A DNA stretch of 64,000 bases from Artocarpus heterophyllus (lineage: Eukaryota; Streptophyta; Magnoliopsida; Rosales; Moraceae): assembly GCA_025403435.1 (NCBI GenBank), contig JAJQZP010000259.1, forward strand, positions 620,001 to 684,000, read 5' to 3'. The notes beneath the pieces are model-generated. The model had not been told where the DNA came from. It saw only the letters and a program-made list of their open reading frames with translations, and searched no databases. The position numbers and the translations under genes are program-made. How positions within the stretch are numbered: position 1 is the stretch's first letter; every line of letters begins with the position of its first letter. Positions 44,758-57,080 of this stretch are shown in pieces.

Positions 44758-44769
44758 CCAAAAAACATG

Positions 44770-45440
44770 TCAATATGAGAGGGAATAGCACATTTCCTTT
44801 TTTATATATGAAAAATTCTTCATCGTAATAGGGTTATAACTTTACTATTCATAAAACTATAGGCCCTAGTATACTATGTAGTATACTTTTAAGACTGAGT
44901 CCTACTATTTTGTCAATAGCGGGGTTATAACCCTCTAGGGTGAAATAAGATTACTCTTTATATGTAGTATGGAATATATATACGTAAAGTAAATGAACTA
45001 AAGTGTATAGAACAAATAGAGTGTTTAGCAAAGTAAGTTACAACGGTTCAATTTTTGTTAAAAACACTATAGCATGTTAGAGATTTACATTATAACAACT
45101 TTTTTTGTTTTTTATTGTAGTATGTGAGAGCTTTTTATTGTTTGAGTTAGAACTCATAAGTTCTAACTCACCTTGCCAAACACCATAAAAAAGTAGTACC
45201 TTTTATTCGACTGAGTTATAAGTAAGCCATAAAGAAAACAACATGTAGTTTTGTAGCGTGACTAACTTTAACTTGCACTTAATCGGATATGGCTAGTTAC
45301 TTTTGACTTGCAAAAAAAAAAAAAAAAAAAAGTAGGCCCTTGGGTTTATTTGGACCATCCAAACTCATCTGAAAGGCAACCTATAAGTGGCTGGAGGAAG
45401 CAGCTAGCTGAATGGGAGCAACTCCCTAAAAATATATATC
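44770..45440. other. AT-rich intergenic sequence
   Basis: Contains a run of about 20 A at 45,311-45,331. No gene found. Confidence 0.4.
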
Positions 45441-45459
45441 CAGTATATTACATGTGCTC

Positions 45460-45740
45460 AAAATTGTACTTTTTACATAGTATAGCCTAACAGTAAAACC
45501 ACACCCAACTATACTAAAGGTGGAGAGTTTGAATTCCCCTACAACCACAAAAGGTGAAGAATTTTGAATTCTCAAAATTGTACTTTTTACGTAGCATAAC
45601 CTAGCGGTAAAACTACACCCGACTCTACTAAAGGTGAAGAGTTCCAAATTGTACTTTTTACATAGCATAACCTAGCGATAAAACTACACCCGACTCTACT
45701 AAAGTGAAGAGCTGGAATTCCCCTACCCTTAAGTTAAAAA
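45460..45740 (+). repeat. Array of three tRNA-like (SINE-like) units
   Basis: Three units start at about 45,460, 45,577 and 45,648, each beginning ATTGTACTTTTTAC(A/G)TAG. They then show TAGC(A/C)TAACCTAGCGGTAAAA, like a pol III A box, and GGTGGAGAGTTTGAATTCCC, like a B box, about 30 bases later. The last unit ends near an A-rich run (45,735-45,744). This fits a tRNA-derived SINE head repeated in tandem. I cannot name the family. Confidence 0.55.
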
Positions 45741-45744
45741 AAAA

Positions 45745-47818
45745 TGTACTTTTACTTTAAAATTGTCTTTTTTGTGTAATCAAATAATTTGATCATTTTG
45801 AATTGACAAATTTACTCTTTATAACTTTCATTTATGTTTGCAGCTAAACATTAATTAGGTGTTAATGTTGTTTTTGAAATACCTTGTGTTTTAGATAAAA
45901 ATTGGAAATAAGAATATTTTGAGAAATATGCTAGGACTATTTTTGAAATTGTGTTAGGTTGTATACATTAGTGTGTTTTGAAAACAAAACATCTTTTTAG
46001 TAAAAATTAAATTAAATAGAATAGAAAAAAATTTTAAAAGCCTATGTTGAATCATTATCCCCCTCCCTCTCTCTCTTTCTCTGTCAGCCCCACCAACAAC
46101 CACAAACCGTCTGATCACCACCATCGCTAACTTCCTCATTAAACCCAGTCCCTTTGCCAACCTATGTTGTGTAACACAGACTAGCCTCGACGTTCGTTGT
46201 GTAAAAAAAGACCAGCGTCGTTCTTGTCATCAAGCCTAGGCATCTTGTTCCAAGACTCCATTGCCCAACCTAGTCACAGCAGACTACGTCAACCAATATG
46301 ACAATGACGAGATCCACAATTGGGATTTGCCGAGGAGCCATAGGTTGTTAGGAGTGTTGAAGAAGGATGGGGTTGAAGATCACTGGGTGGTCGTTGGAGA
46401 GTGATGGGTTCAAAATTCGCTAGGTTTCCTAGATAAGGCGATGATCAGTGTGAAATTAAGGTGGGAAGAAGGCCTATGATTTAGGAGGACAGTCAAAGGA
46501 AAGAAAAAAAAATTGAAAGGGCCTTTGTTTTTCAAAATTTGGGAAAAATGGGTTATGTGGAAAATGTTTTTATTTTCATTTTTTTCATAATTGTTTAACT
46601 AAACACTATTTTAAATACTTTTTCATTTTTTGTATTTTTGAAAATGTAAACAATTTTTCAAAAATGGAACCAAACACCCCCCAAAAAATTATATTTTGCA
46701 GATAAGCCCCTAACAATACATTTGTCAATTAGTGCTTGGTTAGACTAATCGACATGACTTTAAAGTTTATTTTTTTGAAAACGATGATTACATTCCAAAT
46801 TAAGGTAGTATAAATACTAGTTCAGACACAAATGACCACAACACATAAAGCGACTCAACCCTATCTATAGATCAGAACCACCAACAGATTCTATTAAAAT
46901 GCTCAAGGGGATATAATGTATACCAAGTTCTAATAAAAGGAAAATAAAAAGGCCCACAACTAATCAAGCATATAAATGGCTCTTTTAAAAACATCTCTAT
47001 GAGTAGTGGCCAACTCCAATTAAGCCTGATCGAGTAAGCACCAAGGCCAATCATACTACTGCAAAGCAAACTAACTTGCGGTCTAGTCTAAATGACTACT
47101 TTGGAGAATAAGGATATAATAGAAATCCAACAAAACACTAAAATGCACCATTACTTAACGGTATAAACAACACCAAATTCATTTTACAAACACAAAAAAT
47201 AAAACAAACAGGTGGAAACTAAACTATTACTTCAATGACTCCAATGATAAACCAATTATCATCGAGAAAGAAAGAGAAACCCATGAATCTAATAGTGGGT
47301 CGAGACGAACATGAAATAGAGTTGTTGTAAAAATTTGGTAATACAAGTGCACATCATCGTAGATAAGTAATAAAGTGATGAGTACAATGTCATTCATATG
47401 AGAATTGATAATTCACAAAGTAATTTAACTATAATTTTATTTGAATTAATCGAGTATAAAATAGAAAAATATTAAAAATATAAACAATAACACAAATAAA
47501 TAAAAGACAACTCAAATAAATAAAAGAATAGGGCATCTGATTTCACAAAAACTAATCTAATTTAATTTATCATTCTTACTTGTATCGCCTATTGCAATAT
47601 TTGAATGACGAGTAACCCTAACTTATTCAACGCTCTCTCTCAAGTTACACCCAAATTACCTTAATATATTAACCTACTATATCCCTATGTAACTTTAAAT
47701 ATATGAGAATTCATTAGGATCTATTGTATTAGTTTTTATGCAAAGTGCTTTTAAAAGTTTTTATCAAATGCTATTGGTGTGCTTATTTGTGTGTAATCAA
47801 AGTAGGTATGAATCGAAG
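45745..47818. other. Intergenic sequence, unassigned
   Basis: Mostly AT-rich. The 46,060-46,500 part is less AT-rich, with CT repeats at 46,062-46,085, and may be a fragment of something once transcribed, but its frames are short and unrecognised. 46,740-47,080 has the look of an old repeat and no domain. Confidence 0.35.
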
Positions 47819-48867
47819 TGTTGGTTTTAAAAAATGATTTTAATGAAAATAGTGAAATGTAGTTACCATGTGGAACATATATAAAAAAAAACTTCTCTAA
47901 ACTTTTGTAAAACATGCTATAGAGTATACTAATTAATAAATTACTTTTTTATTAATTCTAATATTACTTCTAAAAATTAAAATTACACTCCTGAAATTAT
48001 AGATATAATAATTCATTTCTTAGAGTTGTCCAATTGATATAGTCATTGCATATAAATTGATCCTCAATAAATAATTCATAATTAGAACTAAGTAAAATCC
48101 ATTAACCTTGCTTTCAAAAAAACGATTAACCTCTCTAATTCCCTCTTTGTCCTTAAGTGTCATTGATTCTCTAATGAATAATAAATTCATAAACTTAATC
48201 ACAATTAATTGCTCATATTATTCAAAACCCGAATCAAAGCTTGAGTGAATTATTTATCTATTTCTTGAATGAATTTCTTCTTGTAATAGCAACAATCTCG
48301 ACTACTTATTTCATTATGCGTTCAAAATACAAGGGATATGATTACATGTTTGAATCCGTACCTAGTAAATCAAAAGACATAATTCCATAAATAGGAGTCT
48401 GCTAATAACGTTGGATTAAGATTAATGACTATCGGTCGAAGTGATTAAAATTTGCTATATTGAATGGAAATGATTAGCTGTTCTTATCACATCCTGATTC
48501 AGTGCTATATAATCTTATTATGTACAGTGCACTTATTTAATGGCTACTACATTAACAGTTCGGATAAAGACCTTCGACTTTTAACAGAATGACATGCAAT
48601 AATAATGCTCAATTAAAGATTCTACACGTAATTGAATAATTAATTATATGTTGCTGGCCATATTAATATCATCCTTAAATATAATCATCTTGTATATAAC
48701 ACTTATTATCTAATATTTAAGATCACAAAGATAATTATAAACTTTTAATAATATTCATAAAGTATTCAGAATAAATGTACACAATTTTAATGAAAATTTT
48801 CACTTTATTTATTTATAATTATGTCCTTTACTAAACATCCTATGTTTTAAGGGCATTCATCCTAACA
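47819..48867 (-). repeat. Copia-4 3' LTR, probably internally deleted
   Basis: Ends ...CATCCTAACA at 48,867, followed by the minus-strand polypurine tract (GGACAAGTAGAAGATTG). The first 130 bases match 63,225 onward; then the two diverge. The left copy appears to have lost the TATA-bearing block seen at 63,690. Confidence 0.7.
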
Positions 48868-48889
48868 ATCTTCTACTTGTCCTAAACCA

Positions 48890-49720
48890 TATAGGACATG
48901 TCTTTTAATCCATAACCCTCTAGATTCTTCTCAAAAACTTTGATAGGCAAGATCTTCGTGAACAAGTATGCAAAGTTGTCTTTCGACGCTATCTTTATCA
49001 AGGTCAAATTACCCCTCTTGGTTATCTCCTAGATCAGATGATACATTCTTTCTATATGTTTTGTATTGTTGTGGTTTTTAGGTTCTTTGATATTAGCAAT
49101 TGAACATTGTTATCATAGTATAGTTTAATCGGCTTATCCATATTTAGAACAACTTCTAGATCGGTTAAGAACTTGCAGAGCCAAACAGCTTTCATGGATG
49201 CTTCAGAAGTTGCCAGATATTTAGCCTCTATTGTTGAGTTAGAAACACACTTTTATTTCACACTTCTTCAGACAATGCTTCCACCACCAATAGTAAACAC
49301 AAAACTTGAGAATCAACTTTCGATAGTCCTAATCTAATTGGAAATTAGAATCTATATATCCGTTGAGAGGCAGATCTCTACGAAATACATAAGCATATAA
49401 TTTCTTGTTCTTCTTAAATACTTGAGAATGAACTTGACATCCATCTAGTGATTAAATCCTAGATTTGACTAAAACTTACTAACTATTACTATTGCATAGC
49501 AAATATCAGGTCTAGTATACAGTATAGCATACATTAGGCTTTCAATTGCGAATGTGTTGGGGAAACTTCTCATGTCTTCTTCCTTCTGAGGAGTCTTTAG
49601 GCACTTCTTTTTAGAGAGATGAATACCCTGCTTAGAAGACAAATTTTTTTTCTTAGAGTTCTGCATTCTGTACCTAACAAGAACCTTGTCTATGTGCATA
49701 GCATGAGACAATGCCAATGC
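48890..49720 (-). pseudogene. Copia-4 RNase H
   Basis: Degraded minus frames: KEEDMRSFPNTFAIESLMYA and ILYTRPDICYAIVIVSKF (49717-49469) are the RT-RNase H connection. Further down come WLCKFLTDLEVVLNMDKPIK-like and YYDNN-like phrases (49,080-49,180). Many frameshifts. Confidence 0.75.
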
Positions 49721-50720
49721 TTTTGCTTATGATATGTATGATCTGGATCCCAAGAATATAGCTTGCCTTTCCCAAATCTTTCATTTAGAATTGGCTACCT
49801 AACCATTCCTTCACGTATGACATTGATTCCTTATCATTCCTAGTGAGTAGGATGTCATCAACGTAAAGTACTAAGAAGACCACCTTCTTTCCTCTTATGT
49901 ACTTTTAGATACATAGTTCATCTGGGTTTTGTTCAAAATGTAAGATTTAATAGCCTCATCAAACATGATGTTCTATGATCTAGAAGACTGCTTGAGTCCA
50001 TAGATGGACTTTTGTGGCTTGCAGACTTTTTGCCTTTGGCCTTCAACTATGAAAGGTTCTTATTGCACCATATAGATGTTTTCTTCTAGATAACCATTCA
50101 AAGACGCTATTTTGACATCCATTTGCCAAATTTCGCAATCAAAATGTGCAATAATAAAGAAGAGTATCCGAATGGACTTAAGTATAACAATCGGGAAGAA
50201 AGTCACTTCATAATCGACTCCCTCCTTTTGGGTAGAAAATGTGGCCATTGGCCTAGCCTTAAAAGTCTTCACTATTTCGTCCACTCATTTTTTCCTTTTG
50301 TAGATCCATTTGTGCCCAATGGGTTTTACCCCTTCAGAAGGACAAACAGGCTTCCAGACTGAGTTGTAATGCATGGATTCAATTATCTCGAGTTTCATGG
50401 CTTTCAGTCACTTCTCTTTGTTAGAATCTTCCATTGTCAACTTATAAGTCAATAGATCTTCCTTAACATGATTTACAATGACTAGTTGTGCTTCTCCATG
50501 AAAGTGAGTAAGTAATCTAATTTCCCCCACTGCGACGAAGCACTAAAAGCATCTAACTAAAAGTTGTGGTCTCTTCGGTTTGTTATTCGACAACTCTTAC
50601 CTATTCATCGATAACTCTTATCAACTATGGGCTAATCTGGTCAACAAGTAATTCTTCTAAAACCACTTTAGTCCTGGGTTTGAAATCTTTCATCTAGTTA
50701 TGCTTAAGAAAAGTGGCGTT
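49721..50720 (-). pseudogene. Copia-4 reverse transcriptase
   Basis: The active-site box [10 protein letters not shown] is encoded at about 49,845-49,885. An open N-terminal part (50284-50060) has MATFSTQKEGVDYEVTFFPI and QMDVKIASLNGYLEENIYMV, with the first catalytic Asp. Stops and small indels lie elsewhere. Confidence 0.8.
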
Positions 50721-51570
50721 TATCGATACATACACCCTTATATCTTCAGGACTATAGAACAAACCTCCTCTTGTACTTTGAGGATAATCTACAAAGATGC
50801 AGCCTTTAGAATGAGATTCCAACTTCTCAGTCTTAGCCTTTAGCATGCATACTAAACTCCCTTATATGTTAATATGTCTCAAACAAGGTTTTCAACCATT
50901 CCATAAATCTAGAGGCGTCTTGGATGTAGATATAATGGAACCAAGTTTTGAATAAAAACAGTAGTTCTTAAGGCATATCCCTTGAAGGATGCATGCAATA
51001 AAGAATAACTCAACATTGATCTCATCATGTCGAACAGGGCTCGATTTTTCCTTTTAGCAACACCATTTTGTTGAAGTGTTGTAGGTGCAATGAGTTGCAA
51101 ATTATTCTGCTTTCTAGTAAATGGTCTATGAACTTTGTGCCCAGACACCCAACACATTAATTCAATCGAAGCACCCTTATTTGCTTTCATAATTGCTCAT
51201 TAGCTTTCGCTTTGAATTCCATGAACTTTCCAAAAGTCTCAAATTTTCTTTGTAAAGCATAACTATATCTAGAATAATCGTCAAAATATTTATACCCACT
51301 TTTTGCTTAGACATTTAAACATCTGCATGTCGATATGTATTAGCTCAAGAGGTTCTTTGGCTCTTACGCCTTTAGCCGAGAGAGGTCTCTTGGTCATTTT
51401 ATCTTCTAGATAGGATTCGTAGATTGGAAGTTCACTAACTTTTAGTTCCCTCAAAAGACCATTACTTACTAGTCTCTCAATGCTGTTTAGGTTAATATGT
51501 CTAAGTCTAAGTGGCTATAGATATGTGTTATTGTCATGAAAAATCTTTTGCCTTTTGTTCTTAGGTTCAA
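50721..51570 (-). pseudogene. Copia-4 integrase
   Basis: Frame 51190-50909 includes LQQNGVAKRKNRALFDMMRS. The catalytic Glu expected after NGVA is Lys here, which would abolish activity. The core upstream (51,200-51,420) is in fragments, with LELIHIDMQM-like sequence at about 51,330. Confidence 0.8.
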
Positions 51571-52090
51571 CAACTTTGAACATTTCAATGTTAAGTAGTG
51601 GTTTAGGACTAGATTTAAGAAAATATAAACTATCATTTGGTTTTCTAGAGCATATATTTAAACCATTCTTTGAAATAAAAACAATTTCATTAGCAAATGA
51701 AACTTTAAATTGTTCATTTAATCTATAAAATGAAATCAAATATCTTCTAAATCCAGGAATAAAATAAACATTATTCCAAAATAAATAATTATTCCTAAAT
51801 TAAAGTCTAACTTCTCCTATTGTTTTGGTCGATACCCTTGCTCCATTGCCCACGACCATTGTGTACCTCCCATCGGCAAGCTTTTGCGAAGAATTAAGGC
51901 TCTGCAAAGAAGAACAAATATGATTAGTCACTCTTGAGTCAACTACCAAGGTTGAGAACTCACACTCTACAACACATAATTCTAAAGCAAGTAAATCATA
52001 TTTACCTTGTTTTTTCTTCTTCTTTAGCTCCTTGAGATACTTCTTATAGTTTCTTTTCTAATAACCTAACTGATCGTAGTGAATCACTTT
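51515..52090 (-). pseudogene. Copia-4 protease and GAG-pre region, with ruined zinc knuckle
   Basis: Frame 51739-51515 (SRKPNDSLYFLKSSPKPLL) is the region before integrase. The protease site at about 51,930-51,950 reads VDSRVTNHIC, with Arg at the usual Gly and Val at the usual Ala. The zinc knuckle at about 52,040-52,085 reads HYDQLGY then stop, then KRNYKKYL. Three metal ligands are now Tyr and a Trp position is a stop. Confidence 0.75.
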
Positions 52091-52788
52091 TCTTTGGCCT
52101 TTGTCTTATAGTCATTCCTTTTGCCCTTGTCTGCCTTCTTAGGCTTCTTCTTGTTCTTCTTAGACTTAGGCTTTCTAGTGTTCTCATTCTTCCTCTTGTT
52201 GCTCTTAGAAGAATTGGCTTCTGCAACATTTGCTTCACCATCTTTTGCACCATGAAGAAGTTCATATATATGGCGCTCGTTCAATAATTGAGTGAGCCCC
52301 ATATCTTGAACGACTAAAAGAAAGAACTTAGACTTTCTAAGATCATTCCCAATTGTATATCCTCATATATAATAACTCCATTCAGCTCAGCTTCATAAAG
52401 ATGATTGATCATGTTGAGCACATGGATAAGAACAGGAGTGCCGAACTTTATCTAGTTGTTCATGAACAACTTCACTGCATCAAAGATTGGCCTTTTCATT
52501 TGGTTGGCCAAACATGCTATCCCAATGACTGCATTATCTTATAAGCAGTCTCCATACTCAGATATGGCAGTTAAAAGTAACATTTGGCTTTTTGGTTGGC
52601 TTTATACTAACAAAAATAGGCTTCATGGCCAGCTCTTTAGCCATAGTGGGGACCAGAGAACTCTCCTCCAGAAGGATGAACTTGTAATCGCCATTGATGA
52701 GCAATAGGTTCATATTACTTTTCTATTTGACATAATTCTTGCTAGTTAGTTTTTTAACTGCGAGTAGGTTGGCAATAGGATTAGACAT
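52091..52788 (-). pseudogene. Copia-4 gag
   Basis: The start MSNPIANLLAVKKLTSKNYV is at 52,788 on the minus strand, followed by a stop near 52,725, then LLLINGDYKFILLEESSLVP. The C-terminal part (52302-52084) is a basic run, KSNKRKNENTRKPKSKKNKK, before the zinc knuckle. This is the usual start of plant copia gag. The intact ATG lies 68 bases from the gypsy-2 insertion. Confidence 0.78.
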
Positions 52789-52850
52789 ATTGCGATAAAA
52801 TAAATAAATAGACATTCAATCTGTGTGCAATGATATTATAAGAAAATAAT

Positions 52851-52855
52851 ATAGT
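52851..52855. other. Target-site duplication of gypsy-2 (left copy)
   Basis: ATAGT here and at 61,752-61,756 flank gypsy-2, dating its insertion after copia-4. Confidence 0.9.
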
Positions 52856-55003
52856 TGTCACACCCCGAAATCGAGAAAATGACATGGCGGTTTACTTAGG
52901 TTAATTAAATCAAGTTTTTAATTAAAAATCACCAATTAAAGAATTAAGTTAATTATGAAAACATGATGGATTTAAAACTTTTTATATAAAAATCCCTGAT
53001 TTAATGCAACAAGATGAGATAAAATAATAAGAAAAGATAAATACGAGATGGGCCTCACCAGACGTACATTAGTGTACACACATAGTATCAACAATAATTA
53101 AATTACAACCATAGTCCAAACATGAAGGAAAATATTAAAATATTCCATGCCTTAATTAAATACATAAATAACCAAAATAGAGTCCCTATTGCTCTCGAGT
53201 CTACTCAGTAGACTCCCAATCAACCCTAAGTTGAAGTCCACCTAGAGGGGGGAGTTTAAAACAAATAAAAAGTGAGTGAAAGGCTCAGTAGGACTAAGCT
53301 TTAGAAAACATTTAATATAAATATAAAATTTATCATTTCAAGAAAATATCTAGAAAACACAATAAATAAATCCAATTTTCATCATTCTTACCAAAATAGT
53401 CCTTCATTCAACTGAAAATGAATTCATTATCTTATCTCGGGCAAATCATCGAATATCACCACTATAGTGGTCCAGCTGGTTTCGAAACCTGCCCCTAAGG
53501 TCATTCTCTACACGACCGGATCTTTGAATATGGCATCATGCCCTAATGTATAAATCATCATTCAAATCTCATTTTACTAGGTGAGTTCTTTTACATTCAT
53601 TATGCAGTTCATTATGAATATCACTCTTTCAGCAGTTTATGAAAACCACATATAAAAATCCTTCTTAGTCATTTATTAAAAACATTTTAAAAGAATTTAA
53701 TTTGAGGCCAAAACCATTTAAAAGCATGGTTACAAAAGAAGGGGTAAAAGTTCTACCTCAATGTCTTGCACCATGTCTAAACACCACAGTCCGGATCCGC
53801 TATACGTTAGCTCCACGGAACCACGAATAACCTTAAATATAAACTAAGTTTGTTAATATCTATCTTAAAGTATTCTACATCACAATGCTATTTTGTGGTG
53901 TCTTAGTGTGCCTTTGAAGTTCACAAAATCTTACTACCATGTTAAAGTCTTAATCTTGGTTTAAAATAGTAAAAACAGGTGAAAAACATCAAATTTTATG
54001 AAGCTCGGTTGGCCTGTCGAACTTCCTGGTCCAGCCTGCTAAACTCCACAGTTAGGCCTACCGGCCGTATAGAACCGGCCTGCCAAACTGCTCCAGGTTT
54101 AGCCTACCGACGATATAAGTTTGGCATGTCGGACTCATGATTCCAGCCTACTGATGCTTAAGATCGTCCTGCCAAACTAGGAAAATTTAGAAGTTTACAA
54201 ATTTTGAGTTTTGGCCTCCCCGAGCTCAAAATCCCATTTCCAACCTGTTTTTCAATCCCTAGAGCATATACAATGTTCATGAATGATAGAAAAACATAAT
54301 AGAATACATTTAAACAACTTTAAACAAGTTTTACATAGAGAGTTTCAAGGAAATCCAAAAATGAGGAAAAAGAAAAAAACTTGATTTAATCCAATTTTCA
54401 TCCAATAAAGCCTAGATTCTAGATGATTTGAGTTTCACAACTTAGATAGAAGGGTTTCTAAGCAAAAAGGAACTCAGATTTCAATATATAAAGAGAATTA
54501 AGAAATTTGGGAAAAGTTTGAGATTTGAGAAATAGAGTAACTAACCTCGAATTTGAGCTTTGATTTGAGTTTGTGGAGGCCCAATCATGCCTCTAAGCTT
54601 TCAATCCAACTGAGGAGCAAGACTTAAGCTCAAAATATTTTTTTTGAATCAAAGTAAGAGAGGGAAAGAGAGAAGAGAGAAACACTGAGAGAGAGAAGGA
54701 GAGTCTGAGGGAAAGAGTGAGAATGAGTGAAAGAGAGAGTGAGAGAGGGAAATAAATAGAGAGGGAGAAGGGTTTTGTAGAGTGAAAACCATGTCCCGCA
54801 CATGGTTTTCCAAATGGGACTTGTTTGAAATTTGGCAAATTGTTTTGTTTTAAAAAAAATTCAAAGTAACAATTAAAATAATAAAGAGGTGAAATAAATT
54901 GAAAAAAACCACAAAATAAGCAAATTAAGTTCAAATCACATTTAGGCACACTAATACACTATTTTACATATTAATTTCACTTAATTAAAATCTAGGTGCT
55001 ATA
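52856..55003 (-). repeat. Gypsy-2 3' LTR
   Basis: TGTCACACCCC at 52,856. The inner end has mutated from the expected TGTAACACC to TATAGCACC in element sense. A GC-rich motif cluster is at 54,004-54,180, a GA-rich tract (sense CT) at 54,655-54,770 and an 11-bp perfect dyad at 54,784-54,810. Confidence 0.92.
54750..54810 (-). promoter_or_regulatory. Gypsy-2 presumed core promoter with perfect dyad
   Basis: GAAAACCATGT (54,784-54,794) and ACATGGTTTTC (54,800-54,810) form a perfect inverted repeat around CCCGC. In element sense it precedes CTATTTATTTCCC (about 54,750-54,762), a TATA-like word, then a CT tract. The 5' LTR repeats this at 61,530-61,556 with one base changed in the loop. Confidence 0.5.
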
Positions 55004-55020
55004 GCTCTCGACCTCTAAAA
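55004..55020 (-). other. Gypsy-2 polypurine tract
   Basis: Minus strand TTTTAGAGGTCGAGAGC precedes the 3' LTR. It corresponds in position to the AGGGGTGAAGA tract of gypsy-1. Confidence 0.6.
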
Positions 55021-55039
55021 GAAACTTCATCCTCAAAAT

Positions 55040-55281
55040 TAGAAGTCAACGTAGAAGCAAAAAAAATGTGGATACAACTCTTGCATAGTCGATTCTAATT
55101 CGCAAGTCGCTTCATCAACTCCATGATGTTGCCATATGACTTTCACTAGCGGTATTTCATGACGCTGTAAACTTATTATCTTCTGATTGATAATCCAAAC
55201 TGGCACCTCCTCATAGGTTGTGTCCCCCTAGATTGATATATCATGGAATGAGACAATCTTGCTCAGCTTGGGCAGACATTT
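55040..55281 (-). pseudogene. Gypsy-2 chromodomain
   Basis: Reading minus from about 55,205: VWIINQKIISLQRHEIPLVK, then VIWQHHGVDEATCELESTMQ. A Cys stands where Trp is usual after DEAT. It ends close to the polypurine tract, as in gypsy-1. Confidence 0.78.
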
Positions 55282-56430
55282 TTAAAGCATTGACACATGG
55301 AACACATCATGAACATGAGAGAGCTCAAGAGGAAGATCAAGTCGATAAATGACCACGCCAACACGTTGAGTAATCTTGAACGGTCCAACATACCTCGGCA
55401 TGAGTTTACCACTCACACCAAAATGCAAAATACCTTTACGTGGTGAAACCTTCAAGAGAATGAAGTCTCCCACTTCGAATCCCATAGGGTGGCGTCTCTT
55501 ATCAGTGTAACTCTTTTGCCTACTATGAGCTGCTTTTAGAAGATCACGAATCATAGGGACTTTCTCGTTGCTCTCATGAATCTCATCAGGTCCGATGATG
55601 ACCTTGTCTTTTGGTTCTACCCAACACACTGGCGATCAACACTGTCATCTATAGAGTGCTTCGAATGGTGCCATACTGATGCTTACTTGATAACTGTTGT
55701 TGTATGCATACTTCGCCAGATGTAGATGCTTCTTCTAGTTCACTTCAAAATCCAACACACAAGCATGAACATATCTTCTAGAACCTAAATGACTTGCTTA
55801 GATTACCCGTCGGTCTGAGGATGAAAAGTTGTACTGAAATCAAATTAGTGCCCAAAGCTTTCTAAAAACTCCTATAATACTTGGCGTTAAACCGGGTGTC
55901 TTGATCGGAAGTGATGGATAAAGGAACTCTATGCAATCTCATTATATTATCCAGATATAGCTCTCCAAGAACTCTCCCCGAACATGTCTATCTGAAAGGT
56001 ATGATATGCATCGATTTCATCAACTTGTCGACAACGACCCAAATTGCATCGTGCCTTTGCTCCATCCTTGGCAAATTGGTGAGAAAATCAATCATAACAT
56101 GTTCTCATTTCCACCTTGGAATAGGAAGTGGCTAAAGCTATCCTGCTGGCTTTTGATGCTTAACTTTCACCTGAAGACAAGTTACACACTTGGCAATGTA
56201 CTCTAGAACATCTTTTCTTATGCCTCTCCACTAATATTGCCTCTTCAAATCGAGATAAAATTTCATGACCCATGGATGTATAGCGAATCGAGACTTGTGA
56301 GCTTTGTCCATTACTACTTCGTCACTTCTGCGATCGCAGGTACTGCCAAACATTCCCTGAAGTACAACGAACCATTCTTTAAACTGCTCTCTACTCTAAA
56401 TTTGCGTCCGTATTCCCTATAGATGCTGGT
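55282..56430 (-). pseudogene. Gypsy-2 integrase
   Basis: Open 55629-55282 (CWVEPKDKVIIGPDEIHESN, then GKLMPRYVGPFKITQRVG, and HDVFHVSML) is the C-terminal region. The core at 55,640-56,200 is in fragments: SDQDTRFNAKYY-like sequence near 55,890, and the DGQ-catalytic Glu area near 55,800 has stops. HHCC and pre-integrase parts lie at 56,200-56,430. Confidence 0.8.
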
Positions 56431-57080
56431 CTTGCCATAGGTTCTGCTTCACCATTTGAACAAGAGCTGGGGTTGACTCCATATGATACACTAAAACCTA
56501 ATCTCAATCTTCATAGTACTGTAGCCTATACTCACTCATCATTGCATCTTTTTTCTAGTCCTCAAGTGTCAAACAAGTAAGAATTCTTGAAGACTTCCTG
56601 CTGAGCACATCGGCAACTACGTTGGCCTTTCTTGGATGATACTACAGCACAAAGTCATAGTCTTCAATGTATTCTATCCATCTTTGTTGCCTCAAATTCA
56701 AATCCCTCTGAGTGAATAAATACTTTAAACTTTTATGATCCAAGATAATTCAAATCTTCAGCGCATGAATCACTGCGGCGAGCTCTAAATCATGAATGGG
56801 GCAGGTCTAATTATGAGGCCTTAGCTGTCGTGATCCATATGCCACTATTCATCCATGTTGCATTAGTACACATCTAAGCCCACGTCCTAAGGCATTAGTA
56901 TAGACTTTGTATGGCTCGTCACTACTTGGGAAAATCAATACTAGAGTGGTGGTCAACCAATTCTTCAACTCTTGAAAGGCAAACTCACATCCTTCATCCC
57001 ATTCAAACTTGACATTCTTCTTGATCAATCATGTTAACGGAGCCGCTATTTTCGAGAAATCCTTCACCAACTTCCTATAG
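56431..57080 (-). pseudogene. Gypsy-2 RNase H
   Basis: Minus-strand fragments correspond to the gypsy-1 domain: the SRKSSRILTCLTLED-type end at about 56,560-56,610, a third-acidic-region phrase [18 protein letters not shown] at about 56,690-56,740, and the YGSRQLRP-type part at about 56,815-56,840. Several stops. Confidence 0.75.

Noticed and set aside
44306..44768. Phe/Ser/Leu-rich minus-strand frames
   Set aside because: Low-complexity translation of the A/G-rich tract; not protein-like.
46060..46500. Less AT-rich stretch as a candidate captured gene fragment between inverted ends
   Set aside because: The flanks do not show convincing inverted repeats and no frame has a recognisable domain.
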